Below, piece after piece: positions 1 through 10,222 of a stretch of 64,000 nt of DNA. Position 1 is the stretch's first letter. Every line of letters starts with the position of its first letter. Below the pieces are notes generated by a model. That model had not been told where the DNA came from, made no database searches, and worked only from the letters and a program-made list of their open reading frames with translations. This stretch comes from Actinomycetes bacterium (lineage in GTDB: Bacteria > Actinomycetota > Acidimicrobiia > Acidimicrobiales > RAAP-2). The stretch covers positions 1 to 64,000 of the forward strand of contig JAJYDR010000003.1 of NCBI GenBank assembly GCA_021777285.1, given 5' to 3'. The translations under genes were made by a program, and so were the position numbers.

Positions 1-63
1 CCTTGTGCCACCACGTCCGCTGCGGTAATCACTAGTTGACCACGCCTTTCGGGCACATCTCGA

Positions 64-79
64 TGTTTCACGTGAAACA
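64..79. promoter_or_regulatory. parS: parS centromere site 1
   Basis: The 16-mer TGTTTCACGTGAAACA is a perfect palindrome and a perfect match to the widely conserved ParB binding site. ParB loaded here spreads along DNA and organises origin segregation with ParA and SMC. It lies about 4 kb from dnaA, as expected. Confidence 0.95.
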
Positions 80-565
80 TCTGCTGATCGCCACGGTGAT
101 CAGCATCTACCGGCAATTTCCCCGCTTCATAGGTTTCCGCCGGCTCGCCACCGCAGCACGCAATCCCGAGCGCTCGAATACCCAGGTAATGGACCATTTC
201 CACGAATCAGGCGAAGTGAGTCACCGCAGTCATCTCCGGGTCGATCAGTGGTGACACATCGCACCGGTGACGGCTCTAATCAGCCAGTCAACTCCCTTCG
301 GGCAATGAAGGAGGGGCTAACAAGACCGAAGCTCCTTCGCTCCCAGCGTTTGCGAGCAGGTACTTTGCGTCATAGACAACCAGTAGTGCCCGGCAGTGCC
401 CGTATGGGCCCACCGTTCCCCTCATTCGAACGATGGGCATAGGGGATTGCCGCAGACCCAGGGATTGTGGCGGGTCTCGCCGCATTGCCTAGCGACACCT
501 ACAACGAATCGTCCTAGCTGGTCACCGGCACTGGTCTAGCTACTTGGCTATGCCGCAATCTCTCA

Positions 566-581
566 TGTTTCACGTGAAACA
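566..581. promoter_or_regulatory. parS: parS centromere site 2
   Basis: A second perfect 16-bp TGTTTCACGTGAAACA, 502 bp from the first and only about 50 bp from the rsmG stop. No third copy was noticed in the window. Confidence 0.95.
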
Positions 582-628
582 ACTGGGCGGCAGTGGCTGC
601 TGACAACCCGAGCCCGCTACCAGTGGTT

Positions 629-1246
629 TTAGAAGAGGGGGTTCTTGCCCGGTGTACCGGTCGCTCGAGGAAACCGCAGCGGCGTGGGACGGATCTTCTC
701 CATCACCTTGTAGCCAGCGCTCGTTCGAAACGTTCCCCTTGACACGAGACCGAGCTGATCCAGCCCCGGATCACTCCACCGATCGGATCCTTCCGGCGGT
801 TCCGAGACGATCAGCAATCCCCCGATGTGCAAGAATCGCACGGCACACTCCGCCGTCACGCCCGGCGGACCAAAAGACCGCGCCGTGACGAGACTGAACC
901 GCGAGTCAGCCCTGGTCTCGCGAGCGAGCACTTCGGCACGGCCACGCCACACGCTGCCCCCACTCGGCACTTCCTCCCAGCTCAGTACTTCGAGGAGAAA
1001 GTTCGTCCGCTTTTCCATGGAGTCGAGGAACGTCGTGGGGTGCGCCCAGGTGTCAAGGAGCACCAGCCCGGGCAGACCACCACCACTCCCGAGGTCGAGG
1101 ATCGTGGTCGGAGGATCGGCCCGGTGGGCATTCCAGGCATCGACGAACCCACCGGCGTGCGTGATCTGTGGCTCAACGGCACCCGGCCCTAAAAAGCCCC
1201 GCGCCCTCGATTCCTCGAGGGCGCGGGTCAACCATAACGATGTCAC
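629..1246 (-). CDS. rsmG: 16S rRNA m7G methyltransferase RsmG (GidB)
   Basis: SAM-dependent methyltransferase that makes m7G in the 530 loop of 16S rRNA. The 205-residue protein is slightly short for the family. It has the glycine-rich SAM motif LDLGSGGGLPG near residue 50 and the family-typical tail TGTPGKNPLF. The N-terminal segment RARGFLGPGAVE is typical of actinobacterial RsmG, so the start at 1246 is credible. It is the last gene of the rpmH-rnpA-yidD-yidC-khpB-rsmG run, 8 nt after khpB. A strong terminator-like hairpin lies within its first 20 codons (separate entry), so expression may depend on read-through. Confidence 0.95.
   Translation of the reverse strand: MTSLWLTRALEESRARGFLGPGAVEPQITHAGGFVDAWNAHRADPPTTILDLGSGGGLPGLVLLDTWAHPTTFLDSMEKRTNFLLEVLSWEEVPSGGSVWRGRAEVLARETRADSRFSLVTARSFGPPGVTAECAVRFLHIGGLLIVSEPPEGSDRWSDPGLDQLGLVSRGTFRTSAGYKVMEKIRPTPLRFPRATGTPGKNPLF
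1191..1227 (-). terminator. Intrinsic-terminator-like hairpin inside rsmG
   Basis: On the minus strand CCCGCGCCCTCGA and TCGAGGGCGCGGG form a perfect 13-bp GC-rich stem closed by a GGAA (GNRA-type) loop. GCTTTTT follows at 1197-1191. This is the textbook layout of a Rho-independent terminator, yet it sits inside codons of rsmG. It could attenuate transcription coming from khpB. Structure is seen; function is inferred. Confidence 0.7.
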
Positions 1247-1254
1247 GGAAACAA

Positions 1255-2175
1255 TTATGCCGGAGCGATCACCACGAAGCGACGCGGCTCTTCGCCTTCG
1301 GACCTGGTGACAACGGTGTCCAGGTCGCCGAGTGAGTCGTGAATCGCCTTCCGGTCGGCGGCGGACATCGGCTCGAGTGCTCGCTCTTCGTTGGTCTCGA
1401 CGACCTCCTGGGCAACCTTCTGGGCGAAACGTCCCAGGGCTGCAACGCGACGCTCCCGATACTGCGCGACGTCGACGAGGATCCGGTCGGTGCGTCCGGG
1501 GCTCTTCGCCTGAACGACGGTCCGCGTCACCTCTTGCAGCGCCTGCAGTGTCATCCCGCGAGGACCGACCAGGATGCCGAGCTCGGTCGGGGGATTGGCG
1601 TTGACCGCCAACTCGACGGTTTCCTCATCGAGCTCACTCACCGTCACGTCGGCGGTGATGCTCATCGAGGCGAGGAGCCCGACGAGGAACTCCTTCGCGA
1701 TTGCACCTTGTTCGGCTAGAGAAATTCCCTCGGCCACTGTGTCCTCCTTCTTCGGACTTTTCTCGACCCGTGGGGTCCCCTTGTCTTTATGCGCCTTCTT
1801 GGGGTGGTTCTCCCCGTGACCGCTCTTTTCCTTCTTTTCTTTTGCAACACCTTCTCGACTTGGACCGGAGGTCCCAGCCTCCCTGCGGCCCGCCGCGTCA
1901 GCGGACTTCGGGCCACGACTCTTGTCACCGTGTGCGGCACCACCGCGCGGCCGGTCCTCGCGGCCGCCACCGGAACGTCGAGTCCGCTTGGGTCGTGGTC
2001 CAGTCGGGCGAACGCGAGCCCGCACGCGAGCTTCACCCTTCACCCGGCCGAAAAGTCCCGTCTTCGGCTCTTCGAGGATCTCGACCTCGGCGTCGTCCTT
2101 GTTCACACCGAGGTGGGCGAGTGCACGACTCGTCGCTTCGTCGATCGTCTTACCAGTTGTCTCTACCCAATCCAT
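1255..2175 (-). CDS. khpB: RNA-binding protein KhpB/Jag
   Basis: Single-stranded RNA-binding protein of the Jag/KhpB/EloR family, linked in other bacteria to control of cell elongation and division. Order: Jag_N domain (residues 1-50, with KTGLFGRVKGEA), a long Lys/Arg/Glu-rich low-complexity linker (about 55-150), a KH domain with GxxG loop VGPRGM, and a C-terminal R3H domain starting near MSAADRKAIHD. At 306 residues it is longer than typical Jag because of the linker. It starts 3 nt after the yidC stop; AAAGG lies about 11 nt upstream of the ATG. Confidence 0.93.
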   Translation of the reverse strand: MDWVETTGKTIDEATSRALAHLGVNKDDAEVEILEEPKTGLFGRVKGEARVRARVRPTGPRPKRTRRSGGGREDRPRGGAAHGDKSRGPKSADAAGRREAGTSGPSREGVAKEKKEKSGHGENHPKKAHKDKGTPRVEKSPKKEDTVAEGISLAEQGAIAKEFLVGLLASMSITADVTVSELDEETVELAVNANPPTELGILVGPRGMTLQALQEVTRTVVQAKSPGRTDRILVDVAQYRERRVAALGRFAQKVAQEVVETNEERALEPMSAADRKAIHDSLGDLDTVVTRSEGEEPRRFVVIAPA

Positions 2176-2178
2176 GGG

Positions 2179-3111
2179 TTAACGTGCCTTTCGTTTACGC
2201 TTCGACCGCGAGCGGGTCTGCTGCTGTGGCTTGATAGTTGAAGGTTTCGGCTCGACCGCATCGGTCTTCTTCGCCGGCTCGCTCGACTCCGACTTTCCGA
2301 CGGCCGGAATCGCCCGTTCCTTCTCCTTGTTGGGATTCGACACACCCGCACGGAACATCAGGTCCTGGGTGATGATTCGAATAATGGTCGAGACGATCAT
2401 GTAGAGCACGACCGCCGCGGGGATCACGATGTAGAAGTACGCGAAGAACACGGGAAGGAAGCGCTGCAGCATCTGCTGCTGGCTCGGCATCGCCTGGCCG
2501 GTCTTCTTGTTGCGGTTGTTCATCTGGGCCATCTGGAAGTACTGGAGTCCAACGGCGAGCGCCACCAAGACGAAGAAGGGGATCGTCGCGCCCAGTGACG
2601 AGTGGTGGCTGAACGGCTTGAGGTTGAGGTCCATGCCGAAGGCGTTGATCTGTCCGTGGGACGCGATCAAGTTGTGGTACATCTTCGAGGTCGTGGGGAT
2701 GTAGCGCGGCTGCACGACACCGGCCGGCGTTATGTTCGTCAGGCCTCGAATGACACTATACAAAATGAATAGAAATGGGGCCTGGAGCAGAACGGGGAGG
2801 CAGCCACCAACGGGATTCGCCCCTTCTTCGCGGTAGAGCCGCATGAGCTCCTCGTTGAGGACCTGTCGGTTCTCGGGACCCTTGTACTTCTGTTGGAGTT
2901 TCTTGATCTCCGGCTGCAGTTTCTGCATGGCCATCATCGACTTCGTGGACTTGACCGTGAACGGGGTCAGGGCGCCCATGATGATGATCGTCAGCAGCGC
3001 GATGGCGACCGCGTAGTTCGGGATCAGGCCGTAGAGGAAGGCCAGCATCCATCCAAAGAGGTGGAAGATCGGCTGGAAGATCGCGCCGATCGAGTGAGTG
3101 ATGGATGCCAT
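2179..3111 (-). CDS. yidC: Membrane protein insertase YidC
   Basis: YidC/Oxa1/Alb3 insertase that places membrane proteins alone or with SecYEG. The 310-residue Gram-positive-type protein lacks the large periplasmic domain of proteobacterial YidC. It has five predicted membrane segments, the cytoplasmic hairpin after TM1 (MMAMQKLQPEIKKLQQKYKG), the TM2 region NPVGGCLPVLLQAPF, and a Lys/Arg-rich tail (SRSKRKRKAR). Its ATG overlaps the yidD stop by one base (TAATG), indicating translational coupling. Confidence 0.96.
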   Translation of the reverse strand: MASITHSIGAIFQPIFHLFGWMLAFLYGLIPNYAVAIALLTIIIMGALTPFTVKSTKSMMAMQKLQPEIKKLQQKYKGPENRQVLNEELMRLYREEGANPVGGCLPVLLQAPFLFILYSVIRGLTNITPAGVVQPRYIPTTSKMYHNLIASHGQINAFGMDLNLKPFSHHSSLGATIPFFVLVALAVGLQYFQMAQMNNRNKKTGQAMPSQQQMLQRFLPVFFAYFYIVIPAAVVLYMIVSTIIRIITQDLMFRAGVSNPNKEKERAIPAVGKSESSEPAKKTDAVEPKPSTIKPQQQTRSRSKRKRKAR

Positions 3112-3350
3112 TACTTCGAACTCCTTGTCTTACGCCGAGATTCTGGGACCAGGTCAACACCGTGCGGGCCCAGGGGGCGGCACCGGCTCACCCGCCGGAG
3201 CGCCAGCAATACGCCGCGCCAGGCCCCGTGGACCTCGACGGCCTCGAGGGCGTAGTTCGAGCACGACGGGTAAAACCGACACGGCGACGGCCGGCCCGAG
3301 GTCATGCGCTGATAGGCCTTGATGCTTTTGGCCAACAACCTCGCAACCAC
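3111..3350 (-). CDS. yidD: Membrane protein insertion efficiency factor YidD
   Basis: Small amphipathic protein that assists YidC-dependent insertion. The core [31 protein letters not shown] carries the conserved Cys/Pro/Tyr signature, written here only as [13 protein letters not shown] plus flanks. The frame stays open upstream to TTG 3437 (with ATG 3416), which would overlap rnpA by up to 80 nt. GTG 3350, 7 nt after the rnpA stop, gives the normal family N-terminus ([14 protein letters not shown]) and 79 residues, so it is preferred; no good ribosome site decides it. Confidence 0.85.
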   Translation of the reverse strand: MVARLLAKSIKAYQRMTSGRPSPCRFYPSCSNYALEAVEVHGAWRGVLLALRRVSRCRPLGPHGVDLVPESRRKTRSSK

Positions 3351-3357
3351 ACCCGGG

Positions 3358-3690
3358 CTACTTGAGGAGTCGAGCTCGCTCGAGGGCTTCGTGGAGGTGG
3401 GATCTGAGTTGATCATAGGAAAGACTTCCAGTCTCAATTCCGCATTTGATCAGGTATGTTCCTGGTCTGGCGGACGGATGAACTTCGTCGAGCAACACGC
3501 GGAGCCGGCGGCGAACCCGATTGCGCACCACGGCGTTACCGACTTTCCGGCTGATGGTGTAGGCAGCAGCCAGTCCGTTCCCGTCGGGTTGATCGTCAAC
3601 GAAGACAATGCGCAACGGCCCGCTTCGACCCCGAGCGTCGGGATTGGCGAACCGTGCAAACTGCCGTCGGGTCCGAACCCGATCGGGCAT
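3358..3690 (-). CDS. rnpA: Ribonuclease P protein component
   Basis: Protein subunit of RNase P, which matures tRNA 5' ends. The 110-residue length and the signature around [16 protein letters not shown] (the RNR motif that contacts the RNA subunit) are diagnostic. ATG 3690 starts only 3 nt after the rpmH stop, the usual rpmH-rnpA pair. Confidence 0.96.
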   Translation of the reverse strand: MPDRVRTRRQFARFANPDARGRSGPLRIVFVDDQPDGNGLAAAYTISRKVGNAVVRNRVRRRLRVLLDEVHPSARPGTYLIKCGIETGSLSYDQLRSHLHEALERARLLK

Positions 3691-3693
3691 CGG

Positions 3694-3828
3694 TCACACC
3701 GTCAGATCGTGACGACCCTTGTCCCGTCGAGCTTTCAGCACTGCTCGACCGGCGCGCGTACGCATCCGGGCGCGAAAACCGTGCGTCTTAGCCCTCTTTC
3801 GCTTGTTGGGTTGATAGGTCCGCTTCAC
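3694..3828 (-). CDS. rpmH: 50S ribosomal protein L34
   Basis: A 44-residue, very basic protein read from GTG 3828. It begins [20 protein letters not shown], continues [15 protein letters not shown] and ends RHDLTV, the standard L34 sequence. An AGAGGA ribosome site lies upstream of the GTG. First gene of the minus-strand operon and divergent from dnaA. Confidence 0.97.
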   Translation of the reverse strand: MKRTYQPNKRKRAKTHGFRARMRTRAGRAVLKARRDKGRHDLTV

Positions 3829-3860
3829 AGAATCCTCTTCTCACGATGTCACACGCGCTT

Positions 3861-3885
3861 CGCCAAACCTCCCTGGGAGGTGGCG
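3861..3885. other. Inverted repeat between rpmH and dnaA
   Basis: ACCTCCC and GGGAGGT pair around a single central T, and CGCC/GGCG extend the stem past an AA bulge, giving an 11-bp near-perfect inverted repeat. It is 33 nt upstream of rpmH and 148 nt upstream of dnaA. It may be an operator or an rpmH leader hairpin; function unknown. Confidence 0.4.
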
Positions 3886-3995
3886 AGCGATAGCGTCGAC
3901 AATCCTACCGCACCGTCGCGCCCAGCCCCCAACCCGTGGTCGACGGTGTAACGTGAAATACCCAGGGGTGATCGGCCAAGCACGGGTTCCCCTCC

Positions 3996-4004
3996 TGTGG
4001 ATAA
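3996..4004 (-). promoter_or_regulatory. DnaA box in the dnaA leader
   Basis: TGTGGATAA on the plus strand is a perfect reverse complement of the consensus DnaA box TTATCCACA. It sits 29 nt upstream of the preferred dnaA start codon, where bound DnaA could repress its own gene. Confidence 0.65.
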
Positions 4005-4032
4005 TGTCGATGCTGACTTGTGGAGGAACAGA

Positions 4033-5403
4033 GTGGCGAACGGAGACGACGTCTGGTCAGCGCTACGAGAATCCTTACGTGGTAATGCATCTGAAGCAGT
4101 TTGGGCCGCGGGACTCAACACACTTCGACTTGTGGATTATCACGATGACGAGTTAGTGATCGGCGCACCGAACCAAATCCAACTGCAACGCGTGCAACAG
4201 CGCTATCTGCCACTCATCATCGAGCAAGCGAAGCAGATCATTGGTGAGGACGTGCGCGTCTCGTTAACTATCAGTGACCAACCGGCGACGAATGTTGACA
4301 CGATATCGACACCCGAGGTCACCACGCCCGCGTCGACGACCGTGACGTTCGCGCCGAGCGTCGATCGGCCGGCTCGTCTCGACCCGCGCATGACCTTCGA
4401 TTCATTCGTGCCCGGCTCGTCCAACCGCCTTGCGTTCGCCGCTGCGCAGTCGGTTGCTGAAACCCCTGGTCGTGCCTATAACCCGCTGATGATCTACGGG
4501 AACTCCGGACTGGGCAAGACCCACCTCCTGCACGCGATCGGCAACTACGTCCACGAGAACTACCCCGGACGAAAAGTGCTCTACGTCTCCACCGAGACGT
4601 TCCTTAACGACTTCATCCGCGCGATTCAGACGCGAACACAACTCGCGTTGCACGAGCGCTACCGCGAGAACGACGTGCTGCTGATCGACGACATCCAGTT
4701 CATGGAGACGCGCGGTGAGACGTTCCACGAAGAGATCTTCCACACCTACAACGCGCTGCACGGTGACGGCAAGCAGATCGTGCTCACGTCGGATCGGTCG
4801 CCGCGCGACCTCGCCGGCATCCAGGAGCGCTTCCGCAGTCGCCTGCTCCAGGGACTCGTGACCGAGATCGATCAGCCGGACCTCGAGACGCGCATCGCGA
4901 TCCTGCACGCCAAGGCCGAGGGTGAAGGGGTCGACCTGCCTCGGGATGTCGCCGAGTGGATCGCCCACCGGGTCCGTGACAACATCCGTGAGCTCGAGGG
5001 CTCGGTGACGATGCTGCGGGCCTTCGCGAACCTCCGCCAGGAGCCGATCTCCCTCGACCTCGCCAAGAGCCACCTGACCAACCTCGGCCACGAGCAGGTC
5101 ACGATCAAACCTGAGACGATCCTCGACGCCGTCTCGGATTACTACGGACTCTCCGTAGCCGACATCCGTGGTTCGAAGCGTCTCCGGCCGCTGGTGCACG
5201 CCCGGCACGTCGCGATGTACCTCATCCGTGAACTGCTCAACAACTACTCCTACCCGATGATCGCGCGGATCTTCGACGGGCGAAACCACACCACCGTGAT
5301 CAGTGGGGTGGAGAAGATCAAGGAACAGCTGCCGGTGAACGGTGATCTCCTCGCCGAGATCAATCACCTCAAGCGGCGCCTGCAGGGGGAGGGGTTCGAA
5401 TAG
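4033..5403 (+). CDS. dnaA: Chromosomal replication initiator DnaA
   Basis: AAA+ initiator that binds DnaA boxes and melts oriC. Domain I is at the N-terminus, Walker A GNSGLGKT near residue 156, Walker B LLIDDIQF near 219, and a domain IV helix-turn-helix at the C-terminus. The frame opens at GTG 3997, but GGAGG at 4022-4026 is correctly spaced only for GTG 4033, giving MANGDDVWSALRESL and 456 residues. Domain IV is divergent: the usual SLPxIG and GRDHTTVxHA read SYPMIA and GRNHTTVISG, changing residues that contact the box in E. coli. Motifs otherwise intact. Confidence 0.96.
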   Translation: MANGDDVWSALRESLRGNASEAVWAAGLNTLRLVDYHDDELVIGAPNQIQLQRVQQRYLPLIIEQAKQIIGEDVRVSLTISDQPATNVDTISTPEVTTPASTTVTFAPSVDRPARLDPRMTFDSFVPGSSNRLAFAAAQSVAETPGRAYNPLMIYGNSGLGKTHLLHAIGNYVHENYPGRKVLYVSTETFLNDFIRAIQTRTQLALHERYRENDVLLIDDIQFMETRGETFHEEIFHTYNALHGDGKQIVLTSDRSPRDLAGIQERFRSRLLQGLVTEIDQPDLETRIAILHAKAEGEGVDLPRDVAEWIAHRVRDNIRELEGSVTMLRAFANLRQEPISLDLAKSHLTNLGHEQVTIKPETILDAVSDYYGLSVADIRGSKRLRPLVHARHVAMYLIRELLNNYSYPMIARIFDGRNHTTVISGVEKIKEQLPVNGDLLAEINHLKRRLQGEGFE

Positions 5404-5653
5404 GTTTGTGAACAAGATGGGGACATCGTTGTTGGTTGGTGGGTGACAACTCGGGAGAAATCAACATCACTTGAATCTTGAAGCACGGTGGTTGAGACAG
5501 TTTTAGACAGTGGTGTTGGAAATCTGCCCGGGGGTTTCATCGGATTGACCAGGTAGTTCAATGATCAATCCACAAATCCACACCCCTACTACTACCAACC
5601 ACTTTTCCAACTAAACAAGCCACGTAACCTCAGTAGTCAAAGAAAGGCAACCG
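5404..5653. other. Putative origin of replication (oriC)
   Basis: The 250-bp dnaA-dnaN gap is AT-richer than its surroundings and is the usual oriC position in Actinomycetota. It holds two tandem DnaA-box-like octamers (5567-5582), a direct repeat of AGACAGT near 5494-5510, and AC/AT-rich tracts before dnaN. Few perfect consensus boxes are present. Confidence 0.75.
5566..5582 (+). promoter_or_regulatory. Tandem DnaA-box-like repeats
   Basis: AATCCACA occurs twice head to tail with no gap (5567-5574 and 5575-5582). Each shares the ATCCACA core of the consensus TTATCCACA and differs at the first two positions. The same TGTGGATT core recurs at 4131-4139 inside dnaA. Confidence 0.6.
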
Positions 5654-6754
5654 ATGAAGTTCAAATCCGAGCGCGACATCTTGGTCGACGCACTGAGTAG
5701 TGCGAGCCGGGTCGTGGCGACGAGGCTCGTAGGCGCCACCTCTGGTGTACTGCTGACCTTGACCGGCAATCAACTGGTGGTCACCGGCACCGACCTCGAC
5801 ATCACGGTTCGCACAACCGTCGACGTGATCGGACTCGAGGACGGGTCGGTCGTGGTCCCAGCCCGGCTCGTGGTCGACGCCGTTCGCTCGCTCGAGGCGG
5901 GGGCCGTCACGGTCGACGGCGGCGAAGAGACCGTAGAGGTCTCCCTCGGCCGCGCGAAGTTCTCCCTTCGCAGCTTCGCGGTGATGGACTACCCCAAGCT
6001 GCCGCCGATCACCGGGGCGCTCATCTCCATCCCGGCCGCCGACCTCATCCAGGGCATCACCCAGGTGGTTCGCGCCGCGGCGACCGATGACGCGCGACCA
6101 CTGTTGACCGGCGTGCTCTTCACCACCGAGAACAACGCGCTCCGACTGATCGCGACCGACTCCTACCGGCTGGCCGTGCGCGACGTGCCGGGCGTCTCGA
6201 CGATCGGTGCGAGCCAGGACGTCCTCGTGCCCGCCCGGGCCCTGCACGAGCTGCAGCGCTCCGCCTCGTCGCTGAGCGAGGACGCCGAGATCGGTGTCAC
6301 GCTCACGAGCGCCGAGATCTCCTTCGTGGTCGGTCGCACCAACATCGCGTCGCGCTTGATCGAGGGGAACTACCCCTCCGTGCTCCAACTCATTCCCGCG
6401 AGCTACCCCAACCAGCTGCGCGTCGCCAAGGACACCCTGCTCACGTCACTCAAGCGCGCGAAGCTCCTCGCGAAGGACTCGACCTCGTCGGTTCGGCTCC
6501 TGGTGAAGGACCGTATGGTCGAGATCCGCACGCAGAGCCAGGACACCGGTGACGTCGAGGACAACGTCGACGCGGACTACGTGGGCGAGGACCTCACGAT
6601 CGCCTTCAACCCGAACTTCCTGATCGACGGCATCGAAGCGGTACCGAGCGACGAAGTGGTGCTCGAAATGTCGGACTCGGTGCGACCCGCGATGGTCCAC
6701 GGCGTCGACGACGAGCGGTTCCGGTATCTCTTGATGCCCGTTCGCGTCCAGTAG
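5654..6754 (+). CDS. dnaN: DNA polymerase III beta clamp
   Basis: Ring-shaped processivity clamp of the replicative polymerase. The 366-residue length and three repeated clamp folds are standard; the start MKFKSERDILVDAL and the C-terminal YLLMPVRVQ are typical. AAAGG lies 9 nt upstream of the ATG. It is followed 15 nt later by recF. Confidence 0.97.
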   Translation: MKFKSERDILVDALSSASRVVATRLVGATSGVLLTLTGNQLVVTGTDLDITVRTTVDVIGLEDGSVVVPARLVVDAVRSLEAGAVTVDGGEETVEVSLGRAKFSLRSFAVMDYPKLPPITGALISIPAADLIQGITQVVRAAATDDARPLLTGVLFTTENNALRLIATDSYRLAVRDVPGVSTIGASQDVLVPARALHELQRSASSLSEDAEIGVTLTSAEISFVVGRTNIASRLIEGNYPSVLQLIPASYPNQLRVAKDTLLTSLKRAKLLAKDSTSSVRLLVKDRMVEIRTQSQDTGDVEDNVDADYVGEDLTIAFNPNFLIDGIEAVPSDEVVLEMSDSVRPAMVHGVDDERFRYLLMPVRVQ

Positions 6755-6769
6755 GCGGGTTGCTTCGTC

Positions 6770-7848
6770 GTGGGACTCCACGAGCTCACGCTGCGTAACT
6801 TCCGACTCTTCAGCGAATACCAGTTCCGTCCCGACCACACGGCGGTGACGGTCTTCCTCTCACCGAACGGCACCGGCAAGAGCTCGGTCCTCGAGGCGGT
6901 CTACGCACTCGCGACCGCCGGCTCGTTTCGAACGAACAGCGCCGCGGACATGGTCCGCGCCGGCGAGTCGGTGGCCGAAGTCCACGGCGTGCTCTTTCAC
7001 CAGGACCGCCGAGTCCAGGTCGACCTGACGCTCACCCGCGGCGTCCGCTCAACCCAGAAGCGAATGCTCATTAACGGTCTGCGCCCCCAGTCGCGCGCCG
7101 ATCTCGCCGAAGCCCTGCCGCTGACCGTCTTCACCCCCGAGGGTGTGGACGTCATCCGCCACGGGCCCGAACAGCGCCGGGACTTCCTCAACCACGTGAT
7201 GAACGACGTCGACCCCAAGACGAGCCCGTTGCTCGAGCGATTCGCACGCGTGCTCTCGCAGCGAAACGCCGTGCTGCGACGGATCCAGGCTCGACGGGCG
7301 ACCCCGGGTGAGCGCGAGGAGATCGAGGTCTGGACGACCGACCTCGCGAGCACCGGACTCGAGCTGGTGGCCGAGCGCGAGCACCTGCTCGCCCAGCTCG
7401 ATCCCCTGGTCAACGAGTACTACCGGGCCCTCGCCGACGACGGTCAGCCCGTCGCCCTGGGCTATGACCGCTCGTGGAGCGGCGACCTGCTCGAGGCACT
7501 ACAGCGCGCCTTCGAGGACGACGTTGCGCGGGGCCACAGCACTAAGGGTCCGCACCGCGACGACATCCTCATAACCCTCAACCATCGAGACGCCCGGCGA
7601 CAGGCCTCCCAAGGGGAGCAGCGTTCGCTCGCGCTGGCCCTGCGCCTCGCGGGCCACGAGCTCATCCAGCAGCGCCGCGGGGTCGACCCGCTGCTGCTGC
7701 TCGACGACGTGTTCAGCGAGCTCGACCCGGTTCGCAGTGATCGACTCCTCGCGCTGCTGCCCGTTGGCCAGACCCTGGTCACGACCGCCATGCCGCTGCC
7801 CACGAAGATGAAGCCGGCGTCGATCATCGACTTGACGTCGGGACGCGA

Positions 7849-7852
<4 letters not shown>
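6770..7852 (+). CDS. recF: DNA replication/repair protein RecF
   Basis: SMC-like ATPase that loads RecA at gaps with RecO/RecR. GTG start; N-terminal MGLHELTLRNFRLF, Walker A SPNGTGKSS near residue 31, ABC signature ASQGEQRSLALALRLA and Walker B LLLLDDVFSELD near the C-terminus. 360 residues, normal length. Its TGA overlaps the ATG of the next gene (ATGA). Confidence 0.96.
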
Positions 7853-10210
<2,358 letters not shown>

Positions 10211-10222
10211 GACCGGAGGACC

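Larger units (their letters stand above)
1..628. other. Non-coding segment carrying two parS sites
   Basis: No open frame here has a recognisable protein, a Shine-Dalgarno sequence or conserved context. The two perfect parS palindromes and the position just downstream of rsmG fit the rsmG-parA gap of other bacteria. By synteny parA and parB should lie beyond the left edge; that is inference. Confidence 0.7.

Noticed and set aside
3351..3437. Longer yidD start overlapping rnpA
   Set aside because: The extra residues are not family-like; GTG 3350 gives the normal YidD N-terminus, though this is not certain.
4402..5415. Long minus-strand frame opposite dnaA
   Set aside because: Shadow frame of a GC-rich gene with low-complexity Asp/Val/Arg composition.
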